From positions 1 to 33,752 of the IMG/VR virus record IMGVR_UViG_3300024348_000144: 33,752 nucleotides of DNA; one strand, written 5' to 3'. This stretch comes from a virus. The notes under the pieces are model-generated. The model saw nothing but the letters and a program-made list of their open reading frames with translations, did no database searches and was not told where the DNA came from. Below are positions 7,873-12,930 of this stretch, in pieces (position 1 is the first letter of the stretch; the number at the start of each line of letters is the position of its first letter). The position numbers were made by a program, and so were the translations under genes.

Positions 7873-8118
7873 TTATTTATAATTTTTAAGTTTATTTTCT
7901 ATTGTTTTTATTTTTTGTTGTAATTCTGTGCATTTTTCATAGTTTTCGCGTTTTAACTCGAAATCTAGTTGAGTCATTGTTGAAGCTAATTCTGCAAGTA
8001 AATCTTCTTCACTATTAAAGCTAGTTGGTATCACAAATGTATCCGCATGGTACATTAATTCTGATAAAACTAACTCAGCAACACGCTGTGATATTTGTTC
8101 TATTTCTTTTTCAGTCAT
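7873..8118 (-). CDS. Hypothetical coiled-coil protein
   Basis: An 81-residue, strongly charged helical protein. Residues 40-81 (ASTMTQLDFELKRENYEKCT and the Gln/Lys/Glu-rich tail) form a predicted coiled coil. The N-terminal helix (EKEIEQISQRVAELVLSEL) is also amphipathic. There is no known domain. The ATG overlaps the end of the upstream gene by 8 nt and the stop abuts the ligase start, so co-expression with the ligase is likely. The function is unknown. Confidence 0.65.
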   Translation of the reverse strand: MTEKEIEQISQRVAELVLSELMYHADTFVIPTSFNSEEDLLAELASTMTQLDFELKRENYEKCTELQQKIKTIENKLKNYK

Positions 8119-8563
8119 TTATACTAAATTTATTATATTCTGTTTTAGGGTTTTCATATTTCTCTATAATTTTATGTATAGGTAATACAAATACATTTTT
8201 ACCTTCATATTGATTGTAACAACTAACCCAAACGTCTGGTTTACCTGTCCATATTATATAAGTGTATTGATGATCAATACTTTCAACACTTGGGTATAAA
8301 TACTGAGAGTTATAATGAAAGTCTTTAACAAGATGAGACGCTATTCTAGACGGATCACCGAAGTTAGTAAAACCTTGATCGTCTTGCATGTGTTTAACCC
8401 ATTTTGCTATCATTACACCTTGCCATTCAGGATAACCGTCATGATGTAAATACATATTTACGTAGCTATTGTCAGCTATTTCAGATGGATTAATTGCAAA
8501 ACCATCAACGTACTTAGATGAAACATCTCTAGGTACTACCATTGTTAAATTTCTAGTGCTCAT
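8111..8563 (-). CDS. Conserved phage protein with HHDGYPE motif
   Basis: A 150-residue protein from the ATG at 8563. An upstream in-frame Met at 8584 exists, but MSTRNLTMVV matches the N-terminus of a common phage family (MSTR start, then Tyr-x-His-x-Asp-Gly-Tyr-Pro). Here the motif is MYLHHDGYPEWQGVMIAKWV, near residues 38-57. The C-terminal half carries a SIDHQYTYIIWTG strand and a basic tail. The family is frequent in phage early regions and has no established function as far as I know. It overlaps the stop of the upstream acidic protein by 11 nt, consistent with coupled translation. Confidence 0.7.
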   Translation of the reverse strand: MSTRNLTMVVPRDVSSKYVDGFAINPSEIADNSYVNMYLHHDGYPEWQGVMIAKWVKHMQDDQGFTNFGDPSRIASHLVKDFHYNSQYLYPSVESIDHQYTYIIWTGKPDVWVSCYNQYEGKNVFVLPIHKIIEKYENPKTEYNKFSIND

Positions 8564-9074
8564 CATCAACTTTTTCAAATTCATAACCTTCTTCTACTAA
8601 CTCGTCTTCAACCTCTTGCTTCATATCATTCACATACTCTTCGTATACTGCTGTAACGGCATCTTGTACGTAATAAGAATCTAGATCATCTACATAGATT
8701 AATTCATTGTAGTCTGTCATTGCTTCAATTAGTTTATCTGATAAGTCGTTTTCATAGTAATGTACGTCTTCATTTATACATATATTTCTACCATCACCAG
8801 TTGTAGCAACCCATACTTCGTAGCCATCTGCTGTTGTTTCAGCGTATATGCTAAAGTCAGGTGTGCCATTCCAGTTATCTACTAGTTCAAACTCGTAATG
8901 ATCTTGTATTACTTTAAGAGCTTCATCGTGGTCAATATCAAAGTTTACGCCGCGTGCTTCTAATCTTTCATCGATTAGTTCTTCTGTTATTAGTTTTTTA
9001 TTTGCCATTTTTTTGTCATTTTTATATTTTTCTTCTTCTTGCATTTCATGCCATTTTTTTACTGAATCACTCAT
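8553..9074 (-). CDS. Acidic hypothetical protein
   Basis: A 173-residue protein with a very acidic C-terminal half (DDLDSYYVQDAVTAVYEEYV and a Glu/Asp-rich tail ending VDDEH) and a Lys/Glu-rich N-terminal helix. The strong negative charge resembles DNA-mimic or anti-host proteins that phages often encode in early regions, but no motif proves this. The start overlaps the stop of the upstream gene by 8 nt. It is not recognised as a known family. Confidence 0.65.
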   Translation of the reverse strand: MSDSVKKWHEMQEEEKYKNDKKMANKKLITEELIDERLEARGVNFDIDHDEALKVIQDHYEFELVDNWNGTPDFSIYAETTADGYEVWVATTGDGRNICINEDVHYYENDLSDKLIEAMTDYNELIYVDDLDSYYVQDAVTAVYEEYVNDMKQEVEDELVEEGYEFEKVDDEH

Positions 9075-9318
9075 AGTCTTTAGATATTAAAATGTTATCA
9101 CCATATTTAAAATCCCATGCAGAAACTTTCATAAATTCAAGGTTGGAAAATGTATATAACGAGCTAACGTCACTAATTTTTAATTCATTGTAAAATGTAG
9201 TGCTTGAAAATGCTTCAACTATACTGTCGATAGAAGCTTTGTATTTGTCGTTTTCAGAGGAATGTAATGCCTCTTTGATTTCAGGCTTTAGCCTTTCGTA
9301 AATTGTAAGTCTTGTCAT
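9067..9318 (-). CDS. Hypothetical protein, first gene after promoter-like element 1
   Basis: An 83-residue protein (MTRLTIYERLKPEIKEALHS at its N-terminus) with mixed helix and strand and no recognised domain. Its ATG lies 9 nt downstream of the GATAATATA box of the repeated promoter-like element at 9328-9360. It is therefore probably the first gene of the long minus-strand replication transcript that continues to position 1. The function is unknown. Confidence 0.65.
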   Translation of the reverse strand: MTRLTIYERLKPEIKEALHSSENDKYKASIDSIVEAFSSTTFYNELKISDVSSLYTFSNLEFMKVSAWDFKYGDNILISKDYE

Positions 9319-9327
9319 TGTTTTTAT

Positions 9328-9360
9328 TATATTATCTGTTAGTGTTTGTATTTTGTTTGT
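9328..9360 (-). promoter_or_regulatory. Repeated promoter-like element, copy 1
   Basis: On the minus strand this reads ACAAACAAAAT (9360-9350), 13 bp, then GATAATATA (9336-9328). The gene start at 9318 follows at once. Inside the spacer is a second ACAAACA-like heptamer. It is one of seven copies in this region. The spacing of an upstream box and a TAATAT-like box suggests a promoter for the replication operon, but its factor is unknown. Confidence 0.65.
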
Positions 9361-9363
9361 AAA

Positions 9364-9552
9364 TTAATAGCCATTAATACCTTCGTCTTCAATTATAGCT
9401 TCTACATCTTGCCAATGATACCAATCCATTTCTAGCTCTGTCATTGTTTGCTTGATCTCATTTACTTTCTTTTGTTTGCCATTTCTATCACCGACCATAT
9501 AGCCGCCGATAAATAGCACGCACGCTAATGCGATTACTTTTTTTCTGTTCAT
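9364..9552 (-). CDS. Small membrane-anchored hypothetical protein
   Basis: A 62-residue protein with an N-terminal transmembrane or signal-anchor helix (KVIALACVLFIGGYMVG, residues 5-21), preceded by basic residues and followed by a soluble acidic tail with the pair of Trp in DWYHWQDV. A Cys at position 11 lies inside the hydrophobic stretch but does not form a clean lipobox. It lies just downstream of the tmRNA-like RNA and just upstream of promoter-like element 1. It might be a host-envelope or superinfection-exclusion type protein, but nothing proves this. Confidence 0.65.
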   Translation of the reverse strand: MNRKKVIALACVLFIGGYMVGDRNGKQKKVNEIKQTMTELEMDWYHWQDVEAIIEDEGINGY

Positions 9553-9573
9553 AGTTTACGTATTTAAAATTAG

Positions 9574-9652
9574 TGGAGGTGGACAGAATCGAACTGTCTT
9601 CCGTAGTAATTCCTTTGCAGGCTTTTTACTACGTCAAAACCATATCACCCCC
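9574..9652 (-). ncRNA. tmRNA-like tRNA-domain RNA without tag reading frame
   Basis: Read on the minus strand, the 79-nt RNA folds as follows. The acceptor GGGGGTG pairs with CACCTCC over seven pairs, with a G3-U70 wobble, and is followed by discriminator A. A 13-nt D-like loop without stem (ATATGGTTTTGAC) comes next. Helix GTAGTAA/TTACTAC has seven perfect pairs and carries a CCT-GCAA-AGG tip. Then come GGAA and a perfect T-arm GACAG-TTCGATT-CTGTC. The acceptor wobble, the stemless GG..TTTGAC loop and the GGA before the T-arm all match the tRNA-like domain of bacterial tmRNA. The messenger part and pseudoknots are missing: helix 2 is closed by 16 nt. No CCA is encoded. An ordinary tRNA does not fit because no D stem and no 5+7 anticodon arm can be drawn. 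Confidence 0.65.
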
Positions 9653-9655
9653 CAT

Positions 9656-9733
9656 ATGTGCAGTCATTTCCTAAGCGCGGTGCACCACTGTCGTTAAACC
9701 GGTGCGCGTCTTTGTTATTTATTCGCTGCACAT
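9656..9733 (-). ncRNA. Structured spacer between the two tRNA-like RNAs
   Basis: Eight bases at 9656-9663 are the exact inverted complement of 9726-9733 (ATGTGCAG with CTGCACAT). Inside, GCACC (9682-9686) pairs with GGTGC (9701-9705), and CGC with GCG extends that stem across a small bulge. The result is one long branched hairpin that fills the space between the tRNA-like elements at 9574-9652 and 9737-9840. It could be a processing signal, a part of a larger composite RNA, or a third RNA. No reading frame is visible in it. Confidence 0.4.
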
Positions 9734-9736
9734 TTG

Positions 9737-9840
9737 TAACTAGTGAGGATTCGAACCTCATACCCGTCGGTAGCCCATATACACTACAAGCATCAATACC
9801 TTGGTATCGGAGTTGTACAATGTTTTACCTGACCTAGTTG
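9737..9840 (-). ncRNA. tRNA-like RNA element with perfect T-arm, unusual core
   Basis: On the minus strand the 3' end carries a perfect T-arm TGAGG-TTCGAAT-CCTCA and acceptor strand CTAGTTA. CAACTAG at 9840-9834 pairs with it except at the first pair. TAGCTAG at 9850-9844 would pair fully, with a G-U at pair three. The core holds a stemless GTCAGGT-type segment, a long helix TACAA/TTGTA capped by CGATAC-CAAG-GTATTG, and a four-pair hairpin TACC-GACG-GGTA just before the T-arm, like a class II variable arm. A decayed tRNA-Tyr is possible: GATGC-TTGTAGT-GTATA gives a GTA anticodon with four of five stem pairs. A standard cloverleaf cannot be completed, so I call it tRNA-like only. Confidence 0.45.
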
Positions 9841-9882
9841 CCGCTAGCTATTCACTTATGTGTAATCATCGAGCCGACGTCA

Positions 9883-9922
9883 CGCTGTACCTCGTCGTTA
9901 GACTTCTCGCTGTACTTAGTCG
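9883..9922. repeat. Near-direct repeat of 15 bp
   Basis: CGCTGTACCTCGTCG (9883-9897) recurs as CGCTGTACTTAGTCG (9908-9922), two differences in 15 positions and 25 bp apart. The flanking stretch 9841-9956 has no gene I can support. The repeat lies 5' of the tRNA-like RNAs on the same strand and just after the zinc-ribbon gene stops. Its role is unknown. Confidence 0.4.
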
Positions 9923-9956
9923 CCTTTAATCATACCTAATTAAGCTACTCGTCTAG

Positions 9957-10145
9957 CTACTTACGTCGCCAAGCACGGTGCACAGATGCACTGACTTCTT
10001 GGCTGACGATTTGTATTGTATTACCTGTTTTGTGCTCGATAATAGGTACGTAAGAGTACGTTTGAGTTGTACTACATGAAACACATGTTTTATATCCTAA
10101 TTCTAAGCGCACAGGGTGCACATTGTTGCCACATCTACAATACAT
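9957..10145 (-). CDS. Small zinc-ribbon protein
   Basis: A 62-residue protein with MYCRCG (Cys3, Cys5) and KTCVSC (Cys21, Cys24), a plausible four-Cys zinc site, followed by YVPIIEHKTGNTIQIV and a basic Arg-Arg-Lys tail. Similar small proteins with a Cys-Ser-Cys-Gly start and the YVPIINHKTGNTIQ motif are common in phages of aquatic bacteria. Their function is unknown to me; DNA, RNA or RNA polymerase binding would all be reasonable. Promoter-like element 2 lies about 25 bp upstream of the start, so it is likely the first gene of a transcript that continues through the tRNA-like RNAs. Confidence 0.7.
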   Translation of the reverse strand: MYCRCGNNVHPVRLELGYKTCVSCSTTQTYSYVPIIEHKTGNTIQIVSQEVSASVHRAWRRK

Positions 10146-10170
10146 AGTTATTTATTTTATTTGTTACATA

Positions 10171-10203
10171 TATATTATCTGTTAGTAATATTATTTTGTT
10201 TGT
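10171..10203 (-). promoter_or_regulatory. Repeated promoter-like element, copy 2
   Basis: Minus strand ACAAACAAAAT (10203-10193), 13 bp, GATAATATA (10179-10171). It overlaps the last codons of the gene that ends at 10175: the TAA inside GATAATATA is that gene's stop. The next start is at 10145. The spacer is the same as in copy 3, which makes the whole 33 bp identical between them. Confidence 0.65.
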
Positions 10204-10369
10204 AAAGATATTCTATAGCTTTATTCATGACCATACTATGTAGCGCGTTGTAATCATCGCCATTTACGGGTTGATCCGCTATCTGCCATTCAACAGTATC
10301 ATACATTATTTCTTTACAATGATCCGCTACACCTTGTGCAATCAAATCTAGTTCTGACATTTTACTCAT
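10175..10369 (-). CDS. Hypothetical protein with element-encoded C-terminus
   Basis: A 64-residue acidic protein (MSKMSELDLIAQGVADHCKE at its start) with no known domain. Its last ten residues, LYKQNNITNR, are encoded by promoter-like element 2. The unrelated product of 11351-11494 ends in almost the same YYKQNNITNR because element 3 lies in the same frame there. The ATG overlaps the upstream TGA (ATGA). The function is unknown. Confidence 0.65.
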   Translation of the reverse strand: MSKMSELDLIAQGVADHCKEIMYDTVEWQIADQPVNGDDYNALHSMVMNKAIEYLYKQNNITNR

Positions 10370-10500
10370 ATTTTAAATTTAGCTGCGACTTCTCTTATTT
10401 CTGCTTTATCATCAGCGTCCATTCCAGGTGTCTGTTGTGCGTACATTCTTAGTACATAGTGTACAAAAGTACAATCGTTTTCTGTTAATTCTATTTTCAT
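10366..10500 (-). CDS. 44-residue hypothetical protein
   Basis: Encodes MKIELTENDCTFVHYVLRMY followed by AQQTPGMDADDKAEIREVAA and a short basic end. It looks like two helices joined by a turn at Pro-Gly-Met-Asp. Its TGA overlaps the next ATG (ATGA) and its start comes right after the upstream stop, which supports translation. The function is unknown. Confidence 0.6.
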   Translation of the reverse strand: MKIELTENDCTFVHYVLRMYAQQTPGMDADDKAEIREVAAKFKI

Positions 10501-10501
10501 A

Positions 10502-10903
10502 TTAGTACATTGTTAAGTTTCTCATATTATAATTTCTTTTGCAAAAGTCTATGATGTACATTAGTCTTGCAAGTGGGTCGTGTATTAATTCTCTAGCATA
10601 ACATATAGCTTTTGAAGTTTTTAGTTTACCGTCTTGTATAGTTGTCCATCTTTCTTCGCGCTTATATACTTTGTTTAGTTGATATATTCTGTCGCTTGAG
10701 TTACATCTTCTAACATAGCCTGTTTTGTACGAGGCAAGTTGGTCGCCGTTAGGTAACACAAATTGTCTTGTGCCATTTTTCTTCTGTCTTTCAGTAGTCA
10801 TTTCTTTAATATTATACTCAATAAACATACGTTTAGCGAACATATCTACTAGTTCTATACGTCTCTGTCTCCAGTCCATATTTTCTTGTTCTAAATCTCT
10901 CAT
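10502..10903 (-). CDS. Basic hypothetical protein
   Basis: A 133-residue protein if the ATG at 10903 is used. That start overlaps the upstream TGA (ATGA), the junction used all along this strand. An earlier in-frame ATG at 10960 would add 19 residues inside the upstream gene and is less likely. The product is rich in Arg, Lys and Tyr (NMDWRQRRIELVDMFAKRMF; GYVRRCNSSDRIYQLNKVYK), which suggests nucleic acid binding. No family is recognised. Confidence 0.65.
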   Translation of the reverse strand: MRDLEQENMDWRQRRIELVDMFAKRMFIEYNIKEMTTERQKKNGTRQFVLPNGDQLASYKTGYVRRCNSSDRIYQLNKVYKREERWTTIQDGKLKTSKAICYARELIHDPLARLMYIIDFCKRNYNMRNLTMY

Positions 10904-11151
10904 AGGGTTTTTATTTGTTTTAATTGTTCTGTTGTAAATTTCTTTGATGTTTCTCGCCACATACGGTTGTGAGTGAACTTTCGTGCTTTGCTGAATGTAG
11001 ATTTCTGCCTGTATCGTACTCGATTGTACTCTGCATCGGTGAGTCCACTACACGTGCCGTTATGGAGAACTAGACGTCTATGCCCGTCTGCTCTGATTTT
11101 TCTTTGTGCTTTAGCATAAGCGCACAGTTCTTTCATGTTAGTAACTACCAT
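10900..11151 (-). CDS. Small highly basic hypothetical protein
   Basis: An 83-residue protein with over 20 Arg/Lys (KAQRKIRADGHRRLVLHNGT; RVRYRQKSTFSKARKFTHNR). It ends in a Lys/Gln-rich helix. It is not recognised; the charge suggests DNA or RNA binding. The start at 11151 overlaps the upstream gene by 7 nt and the stop overlaps the next ATG. Confidence 0.65.
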   Translation of the reverse strand: MVVTNMKELCAYAKAQRKIRADGHRRLVLHNGTCSGLTDAEYNRVRYRQKSTFSKARKFTHNRMWRETSKKFTTEQLKQIKTL

Positions 11152-11336
11152 GGTAATAAAGTTTTTTCAATGTAAGTTAAACCTTTGTAGTTAAACCAAG
11201 AGCTAACACCTTCTTGGTCTTTGCTTTCGTTATAAATAAAAGCAAATTTAGGTGGTAACTCGCCGACATGATAGCCTTTGTAAGTTTTGTTTGATAATTT
11301 AATTTGATTGTTTGGTAAGAATTTAATTGTTTGCAT
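11145..11336 (-). CDS. Hypothetical protein, first gene after promoter-like element 3
   Basis: A 63-residue protein (MQTIKFLPNNQIKLSNKTYK start, Trp at the C-terminus) that looks like a small beta-sheet protein. Its ATG lies 10 nt downstream of the GATAATATA box of element 3, so it is probably the first gene of a transcript covering 11336 to about 10175. The function is unknown. Confidence 0.65.
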   Translation of the reverse strand: MQTIKFLPNNQIKLSNKTYKGYHVGELPPKFAFIYNESKDQEGVSSWFNYKGLTYIEKTLLPW

Positions 11337-11346
11337 AGTTTTTTAT

Positions 11347-11379
11347 TATATTATCTGTTAGTAATATTATTTTGTTTGT
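11347..11379 (-). promoter_or_regulatory. Repeated promoter-like element, copy 3
   Basis: Minus strand ACAAACAAAAT (11379-11369), 13 bp, GATAATATA (11355-11347). The whole 33 bp is the same as copy 2. It overlaps the 3' end of the gene that ends at 11351, whose stop is the TAA in GATAATATA. Confidence 0.65.
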
Positions 11380-11494
11380 AATACAACATAGATTCTAATG
11401 AATCATTATTATATTTTGTCCAATACTGTCGCTCTATTGATTCAATTTGAGCACGAGTTATTTTAATTATTTTATTATGTGAATGTTTTCTCAT
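11351..11494 (-). CDS. 47-residue basic hypothetical protein
   Basis: Encodes MRKHSHNKIIKITRAQIESI followed by an aromatic ERQYWTKYNN stretch and a C-terminus YYKQNNITNR encoded by promoter-like element 3. Its ATG overlaps the upstream TGA (ATGA). The function is unknown. The C-terminal decapeptide is shared with the otherwise unrelated 10175-10369 product. Confidence 0.6.
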   Translation of the reverse strand: MRKHSHNKIIKITRAQIESIERQYWTKYNNDSLESMLYYKQNNITNR

Positions 11495-11688
11495 CTGTAA
11501 TCAATATTAGGTTGAATACTATTTGCTACACCTTGACGCCATTGCCACTCGTTTTGTCTGTATTTAGCATCAGTACACCATTTACGCCAAGCTTTACTCG
11601 CGGGTTTTTCACCGAACTTAGCTTCGAACTCTTCGACTTGTTTTAGTTTTGCAGCGATTTGCTCTGCTGGATAATCATTATATTGCAT
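11491..11688 (-). CDS. Trp-rich small hypothetical protein
   Basis: A 65-residue protein with MQYNDYPAEQIAAKLKQVEE, then FEAKFGEKPASKAWRKWCTD and YRQNEWQWRQGV. Four Trp in 65 residues and the helical N-terminus are notable. No known domain. It starts 4 nt after the stop of the upstream gene and its stop overlaps the next ATG. Confidence 0.65.
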   Translation of the reverse strand: MQYNDYPAEQIAAKLKQVEEFEAKFGEKPASKAWRKWCTDAKYRQNEWQWRQGVANSIQPNIDYR

Positions 11689-11692
11689 AGTA

Positions 11693-11827
11693 TTATTTAT
11701 TAGTTGATTTATAGAACTCTATTCTGTTAAGAACATCTTGTCTAGTTATTTTCTTTTCCATTTGTAATAGTATATCGTGTGACATATCTATTTGTTTACC
11801 GTTAGGGCAAGTTAGTATATATTGCAT
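11693..11827 (-). CDS. 44-residue hypothetical protein
   Basis: Encodes MQYILTCPNGKQIDMSHDIL followed by LQMEKKITRQDVLNRIEFYK and a short tail. The N-terminal beta-hairpin with CPNG and the following helices look like a real fold. It shares the MQY start and a TAGT-containing leader with its neighbour. The function is unknown. Confidence 0.6.
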   Translation of the reverse strand: MQYILTCPNGKQIDMSHDILLQMEKKITRQDVLNRIEFYKSTNK

Positions 11828-11855
11828 AGTTAGTATATTTTTTTATCATAGTGAC

Positions 11856-11996
11856 TCATCCACTCATGTTACCAAGGTTAAAACCCTTGTCACATATGAA
11901 TGATTCTAAGCTTTCTGTTGATTCATATTGGTCATCTTGTATTTCATATTGGTATACTTTACCTTCTGAAAAATCTAGTATAGTTATATATTTCAT
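11856..11996 (-). CDS. 46-residue conserved-looking small phage protein
   Basis: Encodes MKYITILDFSEGKVYQYEIQ followed by an acidic segment and FICDKGFNLGNMSG. The pattern (Lys-x-Ile-Thr-Ile-Leu-Asp-Phe near the N-terminus, acidic middle, Gly-Phe-Asn-Leu-x-Asn at the end) matches a type of very short protein I know from early regions of Bacteroidota phages. Its function is unknown. Confidence 0.65.
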   Translation of the reverse strand: MKYITILDFSEGKVYQYEIQDDQYESTESLESFICDKGFNLGNMSG

Positions 11997-12008
11997 AGTT
12001 GTATTATT

Positions 12009-12128
12009 TTAGTAGAAATCATAGTAGATATCTAGTACGTTAGACTTTTGTTCGTCAGTTAATTTAGTGTAATGCTTGTCGTATACTCGCCAAGATATTT
12101 TTAGTAATGTGTAAGAGAAATTGCTCAT
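12009..12128 (-). CDS. 39-residue hypothetical protein
   Basis: Encodes MSNFSYTLLKISWRVYDKHY followed by TKLTDEQKSNVLDIYYDFY. It looks like two helices with many aromatic residues. It is supported only by its position in a regular series of short genes with A-rich leaders. The function is unknown. Confidence 0.5.
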   Translation of the reverse strand: MSNFSYTLLKISWRVYDKHYTKLTDEQKSNVLDIYYDFY

Positions 12129-12140
12129 GGTATTATTATT

Positions 12141-12281
12141 TTAAAGATTATTAATTAGTTTAGTTTGAAAGCGTTGGAATACATACACTTCATCGAGTAA
12201 TTCTTGTGGAAGAACTGGTAGTATTTCATGGTTACTTTGTAGCCATAGTGATAAGAGCGATATGTATTTTATACGTTTCAT
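12141..12281 (-). CDS. 46-residue hypothetical protein next to promoter-like element 4
   Basis: Encodes MKRIKYISLLSLWLQSNHEI followed by LPVLPQELLDEVYVFQRFQT and a short tail. Its N-terminal stretch is basic then hydrophobic, like a weak membrane signal. The ATG is only 5 nt from the GATAATATA box of element 4. If that box is a -10 element, the mRNA would be leaderless or nearly so. The function is unknown. Confidence 0.55.
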   Translation of the reverse strand: MKRIKYISLLSLWLQSNHEILPVLPQELLDEVYVFQRFQTKLINNL

Positions 12282-12286
12282 TTTAT

Positions 12287-12319
12287 TATATTATCTGTAT
12301 TAGAAATTATTTTGTTTGT
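12287..12319 (-). promoter_or_regulatory. Repeated promoter-like element, copy 4
   Basis: Minus strand ACAAACAAAAT (12319-12309), 13 bp, GATAATATA (12295-12287). It abuts the T-arm-bearing RNA element at 12320, and the next gene starts at 12281. The likely transcript covers the chain of very short genes down to 11351. Confidence 0.65.
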
Positions 12320-12400
12320 AGACGTGAGTAGAATCGAACTACTATTAACCGTTACGTCTTTTAATCTCACCAGTTTGTGTACCATTCAGGTTCGGTGAGT
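12320..12400 (-). ncRNA. Third T-arm-bearing tRNA-like element
   Basis: On the minus strand a perfect T-arm AGTAG-TTCGATT-CTACT (12343-12327) is followed by CACGTCT. The only good partner is AGACGT at 12359-12354, just 10 nt before the T-arm, which would give an acceptor/T-arm minihelix. Further 5', CTCACC and GGTGAG (12399-12394 with 12371-12366) form a separate six-pair helix with 22 nt inside. No full cloverleaf can be drawn. It may be a tRNA remnant or a processed 3' end signal of the transcript that carries 12424-12651. Confidence 0.4.
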
Positions 12401-12423
12401 CACCTTGTCATGACAGATTGTCA

Positions 12424-12651
12424 TTACACTTCCATCAAATCTCTGACGAGTACAGGAACTGAAGTTGAAGATGTATAAGATTTATACTTTAAGAAGCAAT
12501 TCATAGTTGAAAGCTTTTCTTTCATTACTTCATACACTTTATCGTGATTATAAGTTACTGATTTGCCATTTTTGAAAGTTACTTCAATGACTTGATTTTT
12601 TCCGATTAGTGATTGTCTGATGACGAATCTTTTTGAATTTAATTTTGACAT
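12424..12651 (-). CDS. Small basic hypothetical protein
   Basis: A 75-residue protein (MSKLNSKRFVIRQSLIGKNQ start; VTFKNGKSVTYNHDKVYEVM in the middle). The VTFKNGKSVTYNHDKVYE segment looks like a beta-hairpin followed by a helix, as in small KTSC-like or nucleic-acid-binding folds, but this is not a firm match. It is the first gene downstream of promoter-like element 5, with a 40-nt A-rich leader. It is followed by the third tRNA-like element. Confidence 0.6.
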   Translation of the reverse strand: MSKLNSKRFVIRQSLIGKNQVIEVTFKNGKSVTYNHDKVYEVMKEKLSTMNCFLKYKSYTSSTSVPVLVRDLMEV

Positions 12652-12691
12652 AGTTTATTTATTTAAGTTATTATTAGTATTTGTTTACACA

Positions 12692-12723
12692 TATATTATC
12701 GATGAAGATATTATTTTGTTTGT
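12692..12723 (-). promoter_or_regulatory. Repeated promoter-like element, copy 5
   Basis: Minus strand ACAAACAAAAT (12723-12713), 12 bp, GATAATATA (12700-12692). It would drive the gene starting at 12651. Copies 5, 6 and 7 have a 12-bp spacer, whereas copies 1 to 4 have 13 bp. Confidence 0.65.
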
Positions 12724-12926
12724 AGTTTTTTATTGAGTTATTTTATATTTAATATAATTAGTATTTAATAGTTTAGTTATATTATTTAATTGATATTGAG
12801 ATAATATAATTATTTTATTGTTTAAAGATTTAATATTATAATGGTTGTTAGTTAGAATATTAATAGTTTTTTTAATTTGATATTTGTTAGTAGTTATTTT
12901 GATAATATAAAGTTTTAATTGGTTTA
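12701..12926. other. 226-bp stretch with no C on the plus strand
   Basis: From 12701 to 12926 the plus strand holds only A, T and G: about 30 G and no C, so roughly 87% A+T. A minus-strand transcript from promoter-like element 6 would contain no G at all until it reaches element 5. There is no ATG, GTG or TTG possible on that strand. The tract lies next to the TGTCA repeats at 13017-13100. A DNA-unwinding region of an origin, or a deliberately unstructured RNA, are the two readings I consider. Confidence 0.7.
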
Positions 12927-12930
12927 CGTA

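Noticed and set aside
9574-9652. Ordinary tRNA-Cys (loop CTGCAAA with GCA anticodon)
   Set aside because: The five bases on either side of CTGCAAA do not pair and no D stem exists; the seven-pair helix around it and the tmRNA-type 5' end fit better.
9737-9820. Ordinary tRNA-Tyr (GTA anticodon) with a long variable arm
   Set aside because: The anticodon stem has four of five pairs, but the acceptor beginning CAACTCC at the expected place pairs at only four of seven positions. Kept as an alternative in the tRNA-like entry.
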